Source: Treponema sp. UBA3662 (GTDB lineage Bacteria; Spirochaetota; Spirochaetia; Treponematales; Treponemataceae). Taken from it: a stretch of 24,877 bases of DNA. Shown piece after piece: positions 7,152-14,709 of the stretch. The notes beneath the pieces are model-generated. The model saw only the letters and a list, made by a program, of their open reading frames with translations. It ran no database searches and was not told the DNA's origin. The DNA lies in NCBI GenBank assembly GCA_002373205.1, contig DFJV01000039.1, forward strand, positions 1 through 24,877, written 5' to 3'. How positions within the stretch are numbered: the stretch's first letter is position 1; the number at the start of each line of letters is the position of its first letter. A program made the translations under genes and the position numbers.

Positions 7152-8726
7152 ATGTACAGCGTTTTTATTGTTGATGATGAACCCATTGTATTGGAAGGAA
7201 TCCGCACCACCATAGACTGGGACAATTCAAATTTCTCTTTTGCAGGAGAAGCCTCGGACGGAGAGATTGCACTTTCCATGATTCAGGAAATAAAACCGGA
7301 CATACTTATAACAGACATCAAGATGCCTTTTATGGACGGCCTTGAACTTTCCGCAGCAATAAGAAAGACCCAGCCCTGGATAAAGATAATAATTCTTTCC
7401 GGCCACGATGAATTTGACTACGCAAAAAAAGCCATTTCCATAGGAATTGAAGACTACCTTTTAAAACCTTTCACGTCAAAGGAAATTGTCGCAAGCCTTA
7501 ACAAAGCGGCGGAAGAAATAGACAAAGAACGCAAGCAGCTTTCCGACATAACAAAAATGCAGGAAGAGCTAAAGTCAACCGAGCGCATAATTCAAAAGGA
7601 TTTTTTGAGCGGACTTGTCCACGGAACAATAGACTCTTCAACCGCAAGGCAAAAGTGCCACGAGCTAAAGATAGACCTGCTTTCGCGCTACTACAAAATT
7701 ATAATCAGCAGGATAGAAAGCACAAGCGGCAACAGTCAAAACCAGAAGATGGCATGTTCACTTGTAAACTCATATTCTTCCTCCTGGGAACAGACCATTT
7801 CCTTCTTTGAAAATTCAACACTGGTTTGCATCTGCAAGGGAAGCGACCAAAAGGATCTTGACGACAAAAGCTACCACATAGCAGAAACAATTGAACACAT
7901 AGCAACGCAAAACCCGGACTGCAAGGTTTTTACCACAATAGGCAAAACCGTTGAGCATCTTTCCATGCTGGCAGAAAGCTACGAAGACGCAAAAAAAATT
8001 CTTGAGCTAAGCAAGGCAAGCACCCAGACCAGAATCATAAGCAGCGACGACTTTTTGGAAGAAGGAACAGAACTGTTGCACCTAAAGGAAAACGACCCCA
8101 TGGTTGAGCGGCTAAAATACGCTTCCAAAAACGACATCTCTATTATCATAGATGAATCCATGAAGCTTATCAAAAGCAACCCGGGACAGTTCCAGTTTGT
8201 GGCATCCTATCTACTTGGTGACGTAATTTTTTCCGTCTCAGAACTAATAGAAAGTCTTGGCGGAAACATACAAGTGGAAAAGCCGGAGATTCTTCAGCGC
8301 AACTACATAGATTCCGCAATACAAAACGCGGAGGCTTTTTCGCAAGCGCTACAGTCAATCCTTAGCTTTGCCCTTGACTACCGCGATTCAAAAGTTATAG
8401 GCAAGTACCAGGACGTAATTCTTAAGGCAAAAAAATACATTGCGGAAAACTATGCAGACCAAAACACGACCCTTACCAAGGTTGCAGATGTGGTGGCACT
8501 TAGTCCCAACCACTTTAGCACAATTTTCTCCCAGGAATGCAACACTACCTTTATTGAATACCTTACGAACGTGCGCATAGAAAATGCAAAGCGGCTTTTA
8601 AAGACCACGGACATGAAGGGTTACGACATTGCCTACGAGTGTGGCTTTAGCGACCCCCACTATTTTAGCTACATCTTCAAAAAGAACACAGGCCTTTCCC
8701 CCCGCGAGTACAAGACCAACCTATAA
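7152..8726 (+). CDS. YesN-type response regulator, receiver plus AraC-family DNA-binding domain
   Basis: Response regulator of 524 residues. The receiver domain is at 1-120, with acidic pocket D8/D9/E10, phospho-acceptor D55 in DILITDIKMPFMDG, S83 and K105 in LLKPF. A long middle region (about 120-415) follows, and the C-terminal 100 residues form a double helix-turn-helix AraC domain (VADVVALSPNHFSTIFSQE..., then GYDIAYECGFSDPHYFSYIFKKNTGLSPREYK). The ATG at 7152 follows the kinase TAG with no gap, and a GGAG site lies inside the kinase gene end (about 7140-7143). Likely targets are this operon and the convergent transporter operon; this is inferred from context. Confidence 0.94.
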   Translation: MYSVFIVDDEPIVLEGIRTTIDWDNSNFSFAGEASDGEIALSMIQEIKPDILITDIKMPFMDGLELSAAIRKTQPWIKIIILSGHDEFDYAKKAISIGIEDYLLKPFTSKEIVASLNKAAEEIDKERKQLSDITKMQEELKSTERIIQKDFLSGLVHGTIDSSTARQKCHELKIDLLSRYYKIIISRIESTSGNSQNQKMACSLVNSYSSSWEQTISFFENSTLVCICKGSDQKDLDDKSYHIAETIEHIATQNPDCKVFTTIGKTVEHLSMLAESYEDAKKILELSKASTQTRIISSDDFLEEGTELLHLKENDPMVERLKYASKNDISIIIDESMKLIKSNPGQFQFVASYLLGDVIFSVSELIESLGGNIQVEKPEILQRNYIDSAIQNAEAFSQALQSILSFALDYRDSKVIGKYQDVILKAKKYIAENYADQNTTLTKVADVVALSPNHFSTIFSQECNTTFIEYLTNVRIENAKRLLKTTDMKGYDIAYECGFSDPHYFSYIFKKNTGLSPREYKTNL

Positions 8727-8734
8727 GAAGCAAA

Positions 8735-8876
8735 AAAGCAGTTTTGTGCGCAACGGGAAGAAAAATATGGATGAAAATCCATTTGCGAGGTGCGACCGAA
8801 GGGAGTCGGATTCCTATTACCTCGCATCATGGATTTTCAGCCAGATTTTTCTGGTAGTGGAGCACAAAACTGCTTT
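8735..8876. repeat. 142-nt nested palindrome between convergent operons
   Basis: An outer perfect 15-bp inverted repeat (8735-8749/8862-8876) encloses a perfect 11-bp stem (8772-8782/8829-8839), then an 8-bp stem TGCGAGGT/ACCTCGCA (8784-8791/8819-8826), then a 4-bp stem CGAC/GTCG (8793-8796/8805-8808). A small hairpin CCAGA-TTTT-TCTGG (8841-8854) lies on the right flank. The element has no open frame of note. It could act as a plus-strand terminator or RNA-stability element, or be a small inverted-repeat element; the GCAAAA flanks on both sides may be chance. Confidence 0.65.
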
Positions 8877-8882
8877 CTTTGC

Positions 8883-8917
8883 AAAAAAAATGCACTTCCG
8901 CGCTAACAGAAGTGCAT
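8883..8917 (-). terminator. Rho-independent terminator of the ABC transporter operon
   Basis: On the minus strand a 9-bp perfect stem (ATGCACTTC/GAAGTGCAT, 8890-8898/8909-8917) with a 10-nt loop is followed directly by eight T residues (8883-8890 on the complement). It lies about 115 bp after the stop codon of the last transporter gene. Confidence 0.8.
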
Positions 8918-8991
8918 GCGTAAACGCATTTGACATGTCTGCTGGCAAGACCGGAAAGCTCAGCTTTTTAGGTCAGCCGCGTTTACTTTAT

Positions 8992-9019
8992 AAAAATTGG
9001 CAAATAGGAGTTACCAATT
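8992..9019 (-). terminator. Weak terminator-like hairpin just after the last permease gene
   Basis: On the minus strand AATTGG (9014-9019) pairs with CCAATT (8995-9000) around a 13-nt loop, and a short T-run follows. The 6-bp AT-rich stem is weak. The stronger terminator at 8883-8917 is probably the effective one. Confidence 0.4.
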
Positions 9020-9031
9020 ATGAAACCCAAG

Positions 9032-10090
9032 CTACTGCGCAGCCGTTCCAAGCTTCTTTTTCCTTGCAGAAAGGATTACGCTCTGCAAAAGGATAAAGAA
9101 ACAAAGCATAAGGCCGGTTGTAATTTTCTGCCACCAAGGCTGTGTCAAACCGGATGTAATTACAATCGTTGTAATTGTTTTAAGCGACATTACGCCAAAG
9201 AGTGTTCCGATTAAGCTACCAACACCGCCAGTCAGCAATGTACCGCCAATAATCGAAGAAGCAATTGCCTCCATCTCTGCACCGTCTGCATTGGAAGCGT
9301 TGCCAGCCCCTGTGTGCAAAAGGTAGACAAAGCCTGCAATTCCAGCCAAAAGGCCGCAGATAAGGTAAGCCAAAAACCTTGTGCGCTGAACGTTTATTCC
9401 AAGCATAAGGGCACTTTCGCTGTTGCCGCCAATTGCATAAAAGTTGCGTCCAATCCTTGTCCACTTAAGTGCTGCCCACAAAATTACAACTGCAAGAATT
9501 GCCACAACCGCGCCAATTTCCAGATAGGAATTAATGAACATGCCGGACCTTGTATGCTGACCAATGCCAGGAATGTTGATGGTAAATTCCTTTAGCTTAA
9601 GGAAGAATTCGTTTGCCTTTACCGTAACAGGATTAACGCTAACAATTGTAGTCATCCCCTTTGCAAAGAACATACCTGCAAGCGTTACAATAAAGGGCTG
9701 AATCTTAAGGTAAGAAATCAAAAATCCCTGAACCGCACCAAATGCAAGGCCAATGGCAAGTGCTATAACAAGAGCGCCAAAAACGCTGCCGCCACGGTTT
9801 TCCAAAAAGCAGACCGTTGTCATTGTAATAAGGGCAACCTGTCCGCCAACGGAAATATCAATTCCACCGGAAATCATTACGATTGTAAGACCGCAGGCAA
9901 TGATAATCAGATAGGCATTGTTGTTAAAGATGTTAAAGAACTGCTGCGGATTCAAAAAGCCGCCGCCCCACACCGCCATTGCAAGAATGTACATTACAAC
10001 AAAAGTGCAGATTGTAATCGTCAAAAGCAAAGCTGTATTGGAAACAGGCTGCTTAAATTTTTTCTTAAAAAAACCAGTAATACCGCTCAT
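9032..10090 (-). CDS. Sugar ABC transporter permease, YjfF-like
   Basis: Integral membrane permease of the RbsC/BPD_transp_2 family, 352 residues, with about eight to ten hydrophobic segments. It carries the family hallmarks LTIVMISGGIDISVGGQVAL (about 69-88) and a GAEMEAIASSIIGGTLLTGGVGS segment that is the usual coupling region. It would pair with the adjacent YtfT-like permease to form a heterodimeric channel. Its ATG is separated by one base from the stop codon of the upstream permease, and its GGAGGG site lies inside that gene, so the two are translationally coupled. Last gene of the transporter operon. Named by gene order and similarity to the E. coli ytfQRT-yjfF set; the substrate is not proven. 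Confidence 0.88.
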   Translation of the reverse strand: MSGITGFFKKKFKQPVSNTALLLTITICTFVVMYILAMAVWGGGFLNPQQFFNIFNNNAYLIIIACGLTIVMISGGIDISVGGQVALITMTTVCFLENRGGSVFGALVIALAIGLAFGAVQGFLISYLKIQPFIVTLAGMFFAKGMTTIVSVNPVTVKANEFFLKLKEFTINIPGIGQHTRSGMFINSYLEIGAVVAILAVVILWAALKWTRIGRNFYAIGGNSESALMLGINVQRTRFLAYLICGLLAGIAGFVYLLHTGAGNASNADGAEMEAIASSIIGGTLLTGGVGSLIGTLFGVMSLKTITTIVITSGLTQPWWQKITTGLMLCFFILLQSVILSARKKKLGTAAQ

Positions 10091-10091
10091 C

Positions 10092-11168
10092 TTATTTGCC
10101 CTCCGCTTTTACAGCCTTAGCAGGAATCTTTTTAACCGCTTTGCCGACAAACTCTTTTACCACAGGAGAACCGGCCACAACTATAATTACAATTACGATT
10201 GCCTTGTAAGCCTTAATGTCTGTGGAAGAAACCTTCATCGCATACAAAGTAGTTGTCAAAGCCTGTATAATGTAGGCACCGATTATGGAACCCGCAAGCC
10301 TGAACTTTCCTCCGCCAAGAGAGTTACCGCCAATGGCAACCGCAAGAATGGCATCCATTTCTATATCAAGCAAAATCTTCTCGTGGTTAATAAGACCAAT
10401 GCGGCAAACATTCATTGAACCCGCCAAGGCAACACAAACACCCAGTATTACAAAGACCAGCATCTTCATAAAGACAGGGTTTATACCGTTCTGCTTTGCT
10501 GCCCTTTCGTTAATTCCCACAGACTGAATAAAGAGGCTAAGGGTAGTCCTCTTGAGCAGGAGAAGAATCAAAAGCACAAAGATTATTACGATAAGGATTG
10601 GGCTTGGAATTGGGCAGCCAGGGATGAATCCTCCAAGGTAGCCAAGAAGGTTGCTCTCTACGTTTGGGGTTGCACCGCCGTTAATCCAGTAAGCGATTGG
10701 ACGGCCAGCCGTATATAGGATAAGAGAAGCAATCATAGGCTGAATGTTGAACTTAGCAATCAAAAGTCCGTTAAAGAGGCAGAAGATTACCGCTACAAAA
10801 CAAGCCGCAATCACGCCAAGGAAAATTGAAGGAACCGTAATCTGCCCAGAGCGGAGAACCTTAACAAAGATACTTCCTGCAATAGCGGCACAGGCACCAA
10901 TAGAAATATCCTGTCCCTTCGTAGCAGAAGTTACAAGGGTCATTCCTATGGAAAGAATTACAAGTTCAGAAGCACCGTTCAAGATACTAATCAGGTTTCC
11001 GGTAAGAACCCTGTTGCCAACATTATTCACCTTAATTCCAAGTGAAAAAAATCCCGGGTCACGAATCAGGTTAAAAACAACCAGAATAAAAAGCGCAATA
11101 ACAGGAATGATTAACTGTGATGATGTTAGCGATTTTATTTTTTCTGCAAAAGTTTTCTTTTCGCTCAT
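10092..11168 (-). CDS. Sugar ABC transporter permease, YtfT-like
   Basis: Integral membrane permease of the RbsC family, 358 residues. It has a cytoplasmic Lys-rich N-terminus, multiple membrane segments and the hallmark ILSIGMTLVTSATKGQDISIGA (about 71-92) in place of the usual GGIDLSVG motif, the divergence expected of the YtfT-type partner. A EMDAILAVAIGGNSLGGGKF segment near 272-290 (seen as DIEMDAILAVAIGG) corresponds to the ATPase-coupling region. The ATG is 3 bp after the ATPase stop, with a GGAGG site inside the ATPase gene. Works with the other permease, the ATPase and a periplasmic binding protein. Confidence 0.88.
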   Translation of the reverse strand: MSEKKTFAEKIKSLTSSQLIIPVIALFILVVFNLIRDPGFFSLGIKVNNVGNRVLTGNLISILNGASELVILSIGMTLVTSATKGQDISIGACAAIAGSIFVKVLRSGQITVPSIFLGVIAACFVAVIFCLFNGLLIAKFNIQPMIASLILYTAGRPIAYWINGGATPNVESNLLGYLGGFIPGCPIPSPILIVIIFVLLILLLLKRTTLSLFIQSVGINERAAKQNGINPVFMKMLVFVILGVCVALAGSMNVCRIGLINHEKILLDIEMDAILAVAIGGNSLGGGKFRLAGSIIGAYIIQALTTTLYAMKVSSTDIKAYKAIVIVIIVVAGSPVVKEFVGKAVKKIPAKAVKAEGK

Positions 11169-11171
11169 TTA

Positions 11172-12677
11172 TCAGTTTCCTCCCGCAATAGTTTTCATGA
11201 TATTCTCCTGGCTAAGCTCGTCATCCTTAAGCTCTCCAACAATATTGCGGTCTTTCATAACCACAAGCCTTGTGCAGACATTTAGCATCTCCTGTATTTC
11301 CGAAGAAATAAAGGTAATGCCAACACCGTCCTTGGAAAGCTTTAGCACCTGCTTCTGAATTTCCGTCTTTGTACCAACGTCAATACCGCGTGTGGGTTCA
11401 TCCAGAATAAGGTACTGGGGGTGGGTCAAAAGCCAGCGGGCAAGGATTACCTTCTGCTGGTTACCACCGGAAAGCGACTTGATTGGGGTTTCCTTAGAAG
11501 CGGTCTTAACCTGCAAAAGCTTTATGTATTCATCTGCAATCTTTTCCGCCTCTGCCTTTTTAAATGGATGCCAGAAGCCCTTAAGAACCTGCTGGGCAAG
11601 AATTATGTTGTCCTTTACGGAAAGGTCTGCAATAATACCATCGCCCTTTCTGTCTTCGGGAAGATAGCCAATGCCGTTCTTCATTGCATCCTTGGGCTTG
11701 GTAATTTTTACGTCCTTACCGTTAACCTTTATCTTGCCGCCCGTAACCCTGTCTGCCGCAAAAATGGCGCGGACACTTTCGCTTCGGCCGGAACCCAAAA
11801 GCCCCGTAAACCCGTTAACCTCTCCCTTCCTAATCTTAAAGTCAAAAGGCTTTACACCCTCTGCACTGGAAAGATCATGGGCCTCGTAAACAGTTTCGGA
11901 AGCTTCGTTGAACCTGCCCTTTTCATCCTTAAGCTTTGAAATATCATCAAGAGCCTTGCCAAGCATTGCAGAAACAAGTTCAACCTGGGGCATGTCCTTT
12001 ATCAAATATTCACCAACAAGCTCACCGTTACGGAGAACTGTAATCTTGTCGCAAATCTCGTAAACCTGGTCCAAGAAGTGGGTAATAAAGATAATGCCTA
12101 CTCCGTCAGCCTTAAGTTCCCTCATCAGCGTAAAGAGAAGCTCAACCTCCCTCTCGTCCAAAGAAGATGTAGGCTCGTCCAGAATCAGGACCTTGCATTC
12201 CATGTCAACGGCACGGGCAATTGCAACCATCTGCTGAACCGCAAGCGAACAGGTTCCAAGCTGCTGTGAAGCCTTAGCCGGAATGTTAAGCTTTTCCAAA
12301 ATTTCATCCGCCCTCTTTTCCTGGGCAGACCAGTTGATGAATTTATAGTTTCCCCGTCCAATGAACATGTTTTCTGCAACAGTCAAGTTTGGACAAAGTG
12401 TAATTTCCTGATAAACAGTGCTGATGCCAAGATTCTGGGCATCCTGCGGTGAACGGATACTAACGGGGCCTTCCTTTCCGTCAATACGGATTTCACCGGC
12501 ATCCTTTTCGTAAACACCGGTAAGGCACTTTACGAGAGTGGATTTTCCCGCTCCGTTTTCACCCATAAGTGCATGGACCTCTCCCTTGCACAAAGTAAAA
12601 TCTACATTTTGAAGGGCCTTTACACCAGGGAATTCCTTGTAGATTCCCCGCATGGTCAAAACAACATTATTTTCCAT
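11172..12677 (-). CDS. Sugar ABC transporter ATP-binding protein, two-domain RbsA/MglA/YtfR type
   Basis: Duplicated ABC ATPase of 501 residues energising sugar import. Domain 1 has Walker A GENGAGKST, a degenerate signature SLAVQQMVAIARA in place of LSGGQ, and Walker B KVLILDEPTSSLD. Domain 2 has the degenerate Walker A GLLGSGRSE typical of this family, an intact LSGGNQQKVILAR signature and LILDEPTRGIDVG. I use the ATG at 12675-12677 (MENNVVLTMRG). A longer in-frame start at a GTG (12735-12737) would run back through the terminator hairpin and adds nothing conserved. The ribosome-binding site is weak, which fits lower expression than the binding protein. Confidence 0.93.
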   Translation of the reverse strand: MENNVVLTMRGIYKEFPGVKALQNVDFTLCKGEVHALMGENGAGKSTLVKCLTGVYEKDAGEIRIDGKEGPVSIRSPQDAQNLGISTVYQEITLCPNLTVAENMFIGRGNYKFINWSAQEKRADEILEKLNIPAKASQQLGTCSLAVQQMVAIARAVDMECKVLILDEPTSSLDEREVELLFTLMRELKADGVGIIFITHFLDQVYEICDKITVLRNGELVGEYLIKDMPQVELVSAMLGKALDDISKLKDEKGRFNEASETVYEAHDLSSAEGVKPFDFKIRKGEVNGFTGLLGSGRSESVRAIFAADRVTGGKIKVNGKDVKITKPKDAMKNGIGYLPEDRKGDGIIADLSVKDNIILAQQVLKGFWHPFKKAEAEKIADEYIKLLQVKTASKETPIKSLSGGNQQKVILARWLLTHPQYLILDEPTRGIDVGTKTEIQKQVLKLSKDGVGITFISSEIQEMLNVCTRLVVMKDRNIVGELKDDELSQENIMKTIAGGN

Positions 12678-12696
12678 TCTAATTTCCCAACTTTTC

Positions 12697-12767
12697 AAAA
12701 AAAAAGCGGTGCTACAAGCGGCCACCCAACACGACACATGTTAAGCAGCCGCCAGTATTTACACCGC
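12697..12767 (-). terminator. Attenuator-like terminator between binding-protein gene and ATPase gene
   Basis: On the minus strand GCGGTG (12762-12767) pairs with CACCGC (12706-12711), an inner GCGGC/GCCGC pair (12748-12752/12718-12722) stacks within, and nine T residues follow (12697-12705 on the complement). It lies 17 bp after the binding-protein stop and 20 bp before the ATPase ATG. Partial termination here would let the binding protein be made in excess over membrane components, a common arrangement in sugar ABC operons. Confidence 0.7.
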
Positions 12768-12783
12768 GCCAGCTTTCTGCAAA

Positions 12784-13734
12784 TTAGTCGCCAAGACCGT
12801 ACTTGTCAATATCAGCCTGTGTAAGCTTTGTTGCGTCAAAACCTTTTTCTTCTGAGATTACTTTCTTAGAAGGAACCTTACCACTCTTAATCATGTCTTC
12901 GATTACAGCTGCCTGGAATGGAGAGCACTGTCCGTCGTAGTCCCAGTTTCCGGCAAGGAGTTCGCGGAGAGCCCACTTGTTGCAGTCAAAGCCCATAATC
13001 TTAACCTTTCCGTTTACACCGTGTGTAATACCTGCTTCGTCAAGAGCGGCAACTGCACCCTTAGCCATACCGTCGTTTTCTGCGTATACAACGTTAAAGT
13101 CTTCGCCTGAATTGATTACTGATTCAACAATCTTCTTTGCCTCTGCTTCGTCCCAAGTAGCTGTCTGCTGAACAACCTTTGTCATTGTTCCAGCTGCAAA
13201 TTCCTTGTCCAAAGCTGCTGTACGGCCAATCTGGGCATCAGAACCCATAGCACCCTGAATGTGGATTACCTTGTATTCAGGAAGGTTCAAAGACTTAAGC
13301 CATGCTACGGCAGTATTACCCTGGTTTGCCATGTCGGAAACAACAGCTGCTTCGTAAAGGCTTTCGTCTGTGTTAATCATACGGTCAAAGAGGAATACCT
13401 TGATTCCTGCCTTCTGTGCATTCTTAAGAACTGCATCCCATCCGTCTGTTGCAGCGGCAGAAAGAAGAATGTAGTCAACTCCTTCTGTAATGAACTGGGA
13501 AGCCGCATTCAGCTGCTCGTCGTTCTTAAGGCTGTAGAAAGTCTTTACCTCGTAGCCCTTTGCCGGAGAGAAGACTTCTTCCATGTCCTTAACGTTTGCA
13601 GCACGGTAGCCTGATTCTGACGGCGGGTTGTTAATGATACCAACTTTAATTGCACCGCTTTTCTTTCCCTTGCATCCTACGAACAAAGTCGCGGCAGCCA
13701 AAACAGCAACAGCAATAGATAAAATTTTTTTCAT
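12784..13734 (-). CDS. Periplasmic sugar-binding lipoprotein of the ABC transporter
   Basis: Type I periplasmic binding protein of 316 residues. The ATG at 13732-13734 follows GGAGG at 13743-13747, and an in-frame TTG at 13747-13749 lies within that site and is rejected. The signal peptide MKKILSIAVAVLAAATLFVGC ends in a lipobox with Cys about residue 21. The mature protein contains VDYILLSAAATDGWDAVLKNAQKAGIKVFLFDR and VVYAENDGMAKGAVAALDEAG, typical of pentose/hexose-binding proteins. It is a paralogue of the lipoprotein at 4645-5673 but less like E. coli YtfQ. First gene of the operon, followed by an attenuator-like hairpin. Likely substrate is a pentose or furanose sugar, by context only. 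Confidence 0.9.
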   Translation of the reverse strand: MKKILSIAVAVLAAATLFVGCKGKKSGAIKVGIINNPPSESGYRAANVKDMEEVFSPAKGYEVKTFYSLKNDEQLNAASQFITEGVDYILLSAAATDGWDAVLKNAQKAGIKVFLFDRMINTDESLYEAAVVSDMANQGNTAVAWLKSLNLPEYKVIHIQGAMGSDAQIGRTAALDKEFAAGTMTKVVQQTATWDEAEAKKIVESVINSGEDFNVVYAENDGMAKGAVAALDEAGITHGVNGKVKIMGFDCNKWALRELLAGNWDYDGQCSPFQAAVIEDMIKSGKVPSKKVISEEKGFDATKLTQADIDKYGLGD

Positions 13735-13763
13735 ACCAGATTCCTCCAATTTGTGTGTCTCTG

Positions 13764-13806
13764 ATTGTACTATAAGGGAGAATCCTTAAATTTTGAATGC
13801 AATTTT
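13764..13806 (-). promoter_or_regulatory. Probable promoter region of the transporter operon
   Basis: A minus-strand TACAAT (13764-13769) would place the start near 13757, about 23 nt before the binding-protein ATG. The -35 region is poor, compatible with activation by the AraC-type regulator. The 10-mer AAAATTGCAT (13797-13806 on the complement) lies 27 bp upstream of the -10 and also occurs upstream of the kinase operon. Confidence 0.4.
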
Positions 13807-13829
13807 TTAAGTATTTGAGTGTATATTTT

Positions 13830-14075
13830 TATGATTTTTTTAACGCCAAAGCAGAGAAAGCCAAAGCTAACTCAAAAAAAAGTTTAAATTCTTACGGAAA
13901 AAAGTTTGAATTCTTTTTTCTCTTCTGGAGCAGCTGCCTTTTTTTACTGTGCACGCTTATACAAATACATTCGCCCGTTGGTGTTACGGGCTTTCCGCCC
14001 TTCGCTACCGCTCATTGCCACTTCGTGGCAACTTCGGGGCTCCAATCCCGGCTAAGTTCCCATTTTTCAGTATAA
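13830..14075. repeat. Gene-free gap with AT-rich direct repeat and GC-rich palindromic repeat B
   Basis: An AT-rich part carries a near-identical pair AAAAAAGTTTRAATTCTT (around 13877-13918). A GC-rich unit (about 13970-14055) follows: hairpin GCCCGT/ACGGGC, then GGGCTTTCC, then a 7-bp stem TTGCCAC-TTC-GTGGCAA, then CTCCAATCCCGGCTAAG. The frame GGCTTTCC ... CCAATC ... CTAAG matches the tail of the three-armed repeats at 1652-1724 and 19306-19403. No gene is seen. Confidence 0.5.
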
Positions 14076-14113
14076 AAAAGGACATAGCCTTTACTTCAAC
14101 TTCCTAAACTCCC

Positions 14114-14142
14114 TTTATTTATTTGCAAAACAGGTGTATACT
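14114..14142 (+). promoter_or_regulatory. Promoter TTTATT-17-TATACT, duplicated at 15552-15580
   Basis: TTTATT (14114-14119) and TATACT (14137-14142) are separated by 17 bp, placing the start near 14149. The 44 bp at 14099-14142 match 15537-15580 at 39 positions, so the two promoters are copies of each other. Confidence 0.6.
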
Positions 14143-14161
14143 TATGAATGGAGGTGTCAAA

Positions 14162-14659
14162 ATGAATACAGCAAAGAAAACAATCCTTGGCTACAAAAAC
14201 AAGGGCGAAATTTTTAGCAGTCAGATACGAGGAATTCTCAAGATTTTTCTTATTACGTGTTTTGTCATTTTTGCACCGATTGCCATAACATACATGAAGA
14301 CTGATACCCTCCCAGAAAATCAATTTAATCCGATTAACCTAATGCTTCCGCTTGGGATTCTACTTGCCACAGTTATAAGCATGCTGTTTACGACCTATGC
14401 CGAACATGATGACAATGCCCTGTACATCCGGCCTCTTTTCCTTCCCATAAAGCGCACAATCCACTTTTCCGACATAACAAAAATCCGAAGGGAGCTTAAG
14501 GCTGACAAAAACCTGTGGTACATATCCGTTAATTATAGGGAAAGAAAATTTCCATACTTTTCCCAAGCATCTATAGATGAGTTAAAAAAACTTTTCGATT
14601 TAATGCGCCGTATAAAAAAAGACATAGTCTTTGAAACTGGAGATGATTCAAAACTATAG
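14162..14659 (+). CDS. Small two-TM membrane protein with PH-like C-terminal domain, function unknown
   Basis: A 166-residue protein I do not recognise as a named family. Two hydrophobic segments (about 23-43 and 56-78) precede a C-terminal cytoplasmic part of about 85 residues. Its pattern ALYIRPLFLPIKRTIHFSDITKI recalls bacterial PH-like (bPH) membrane proteins. It is a paralogue of the next gene, which shares TTYAEHDDNALYIR/TSYVEYDESALYER and FSDI/FADI. The ATG at 14162 has GGAGG at 14150-14154; an upstream in-frame TTG at 14123 would lie before the predicted transcription start. Confidence 0.75.
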   Translation: MNTAKKTILGYKNKGEIFSSQIRGILKIFLITCFVIFAPIAITYMKTDTLPENQFNPINLMLPLGILLATVISMLFTTYAEHDDNALYIRPLFLPIKRTIHFSDITKIRRELKADKNLWYISVNYRERKFPYFSQASIDELKKLFDLMRRIKKDIVFETGDDSKL

Positions 14660-14709
14660 GGAACTGTAAGGAGTAAATAGGAACTCTGCTTTATTAAAAA
14701 GGAATATCT

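Noticed and set aside
8629..9096. A 155-codon plus-strand frame spanning the end of the response regulator and the nested palindrome
   Set aside because: Its first part is the response-regulator gene in another frame, and the rest is palindromic and low complexity.
12677..12737. Extended ATPase start at a GTG adding 20 residues
   Set aside because: The extension crosses the terminator hairpin, and its sequence is not like the family N-terminus, which fits the ATG at 12677.
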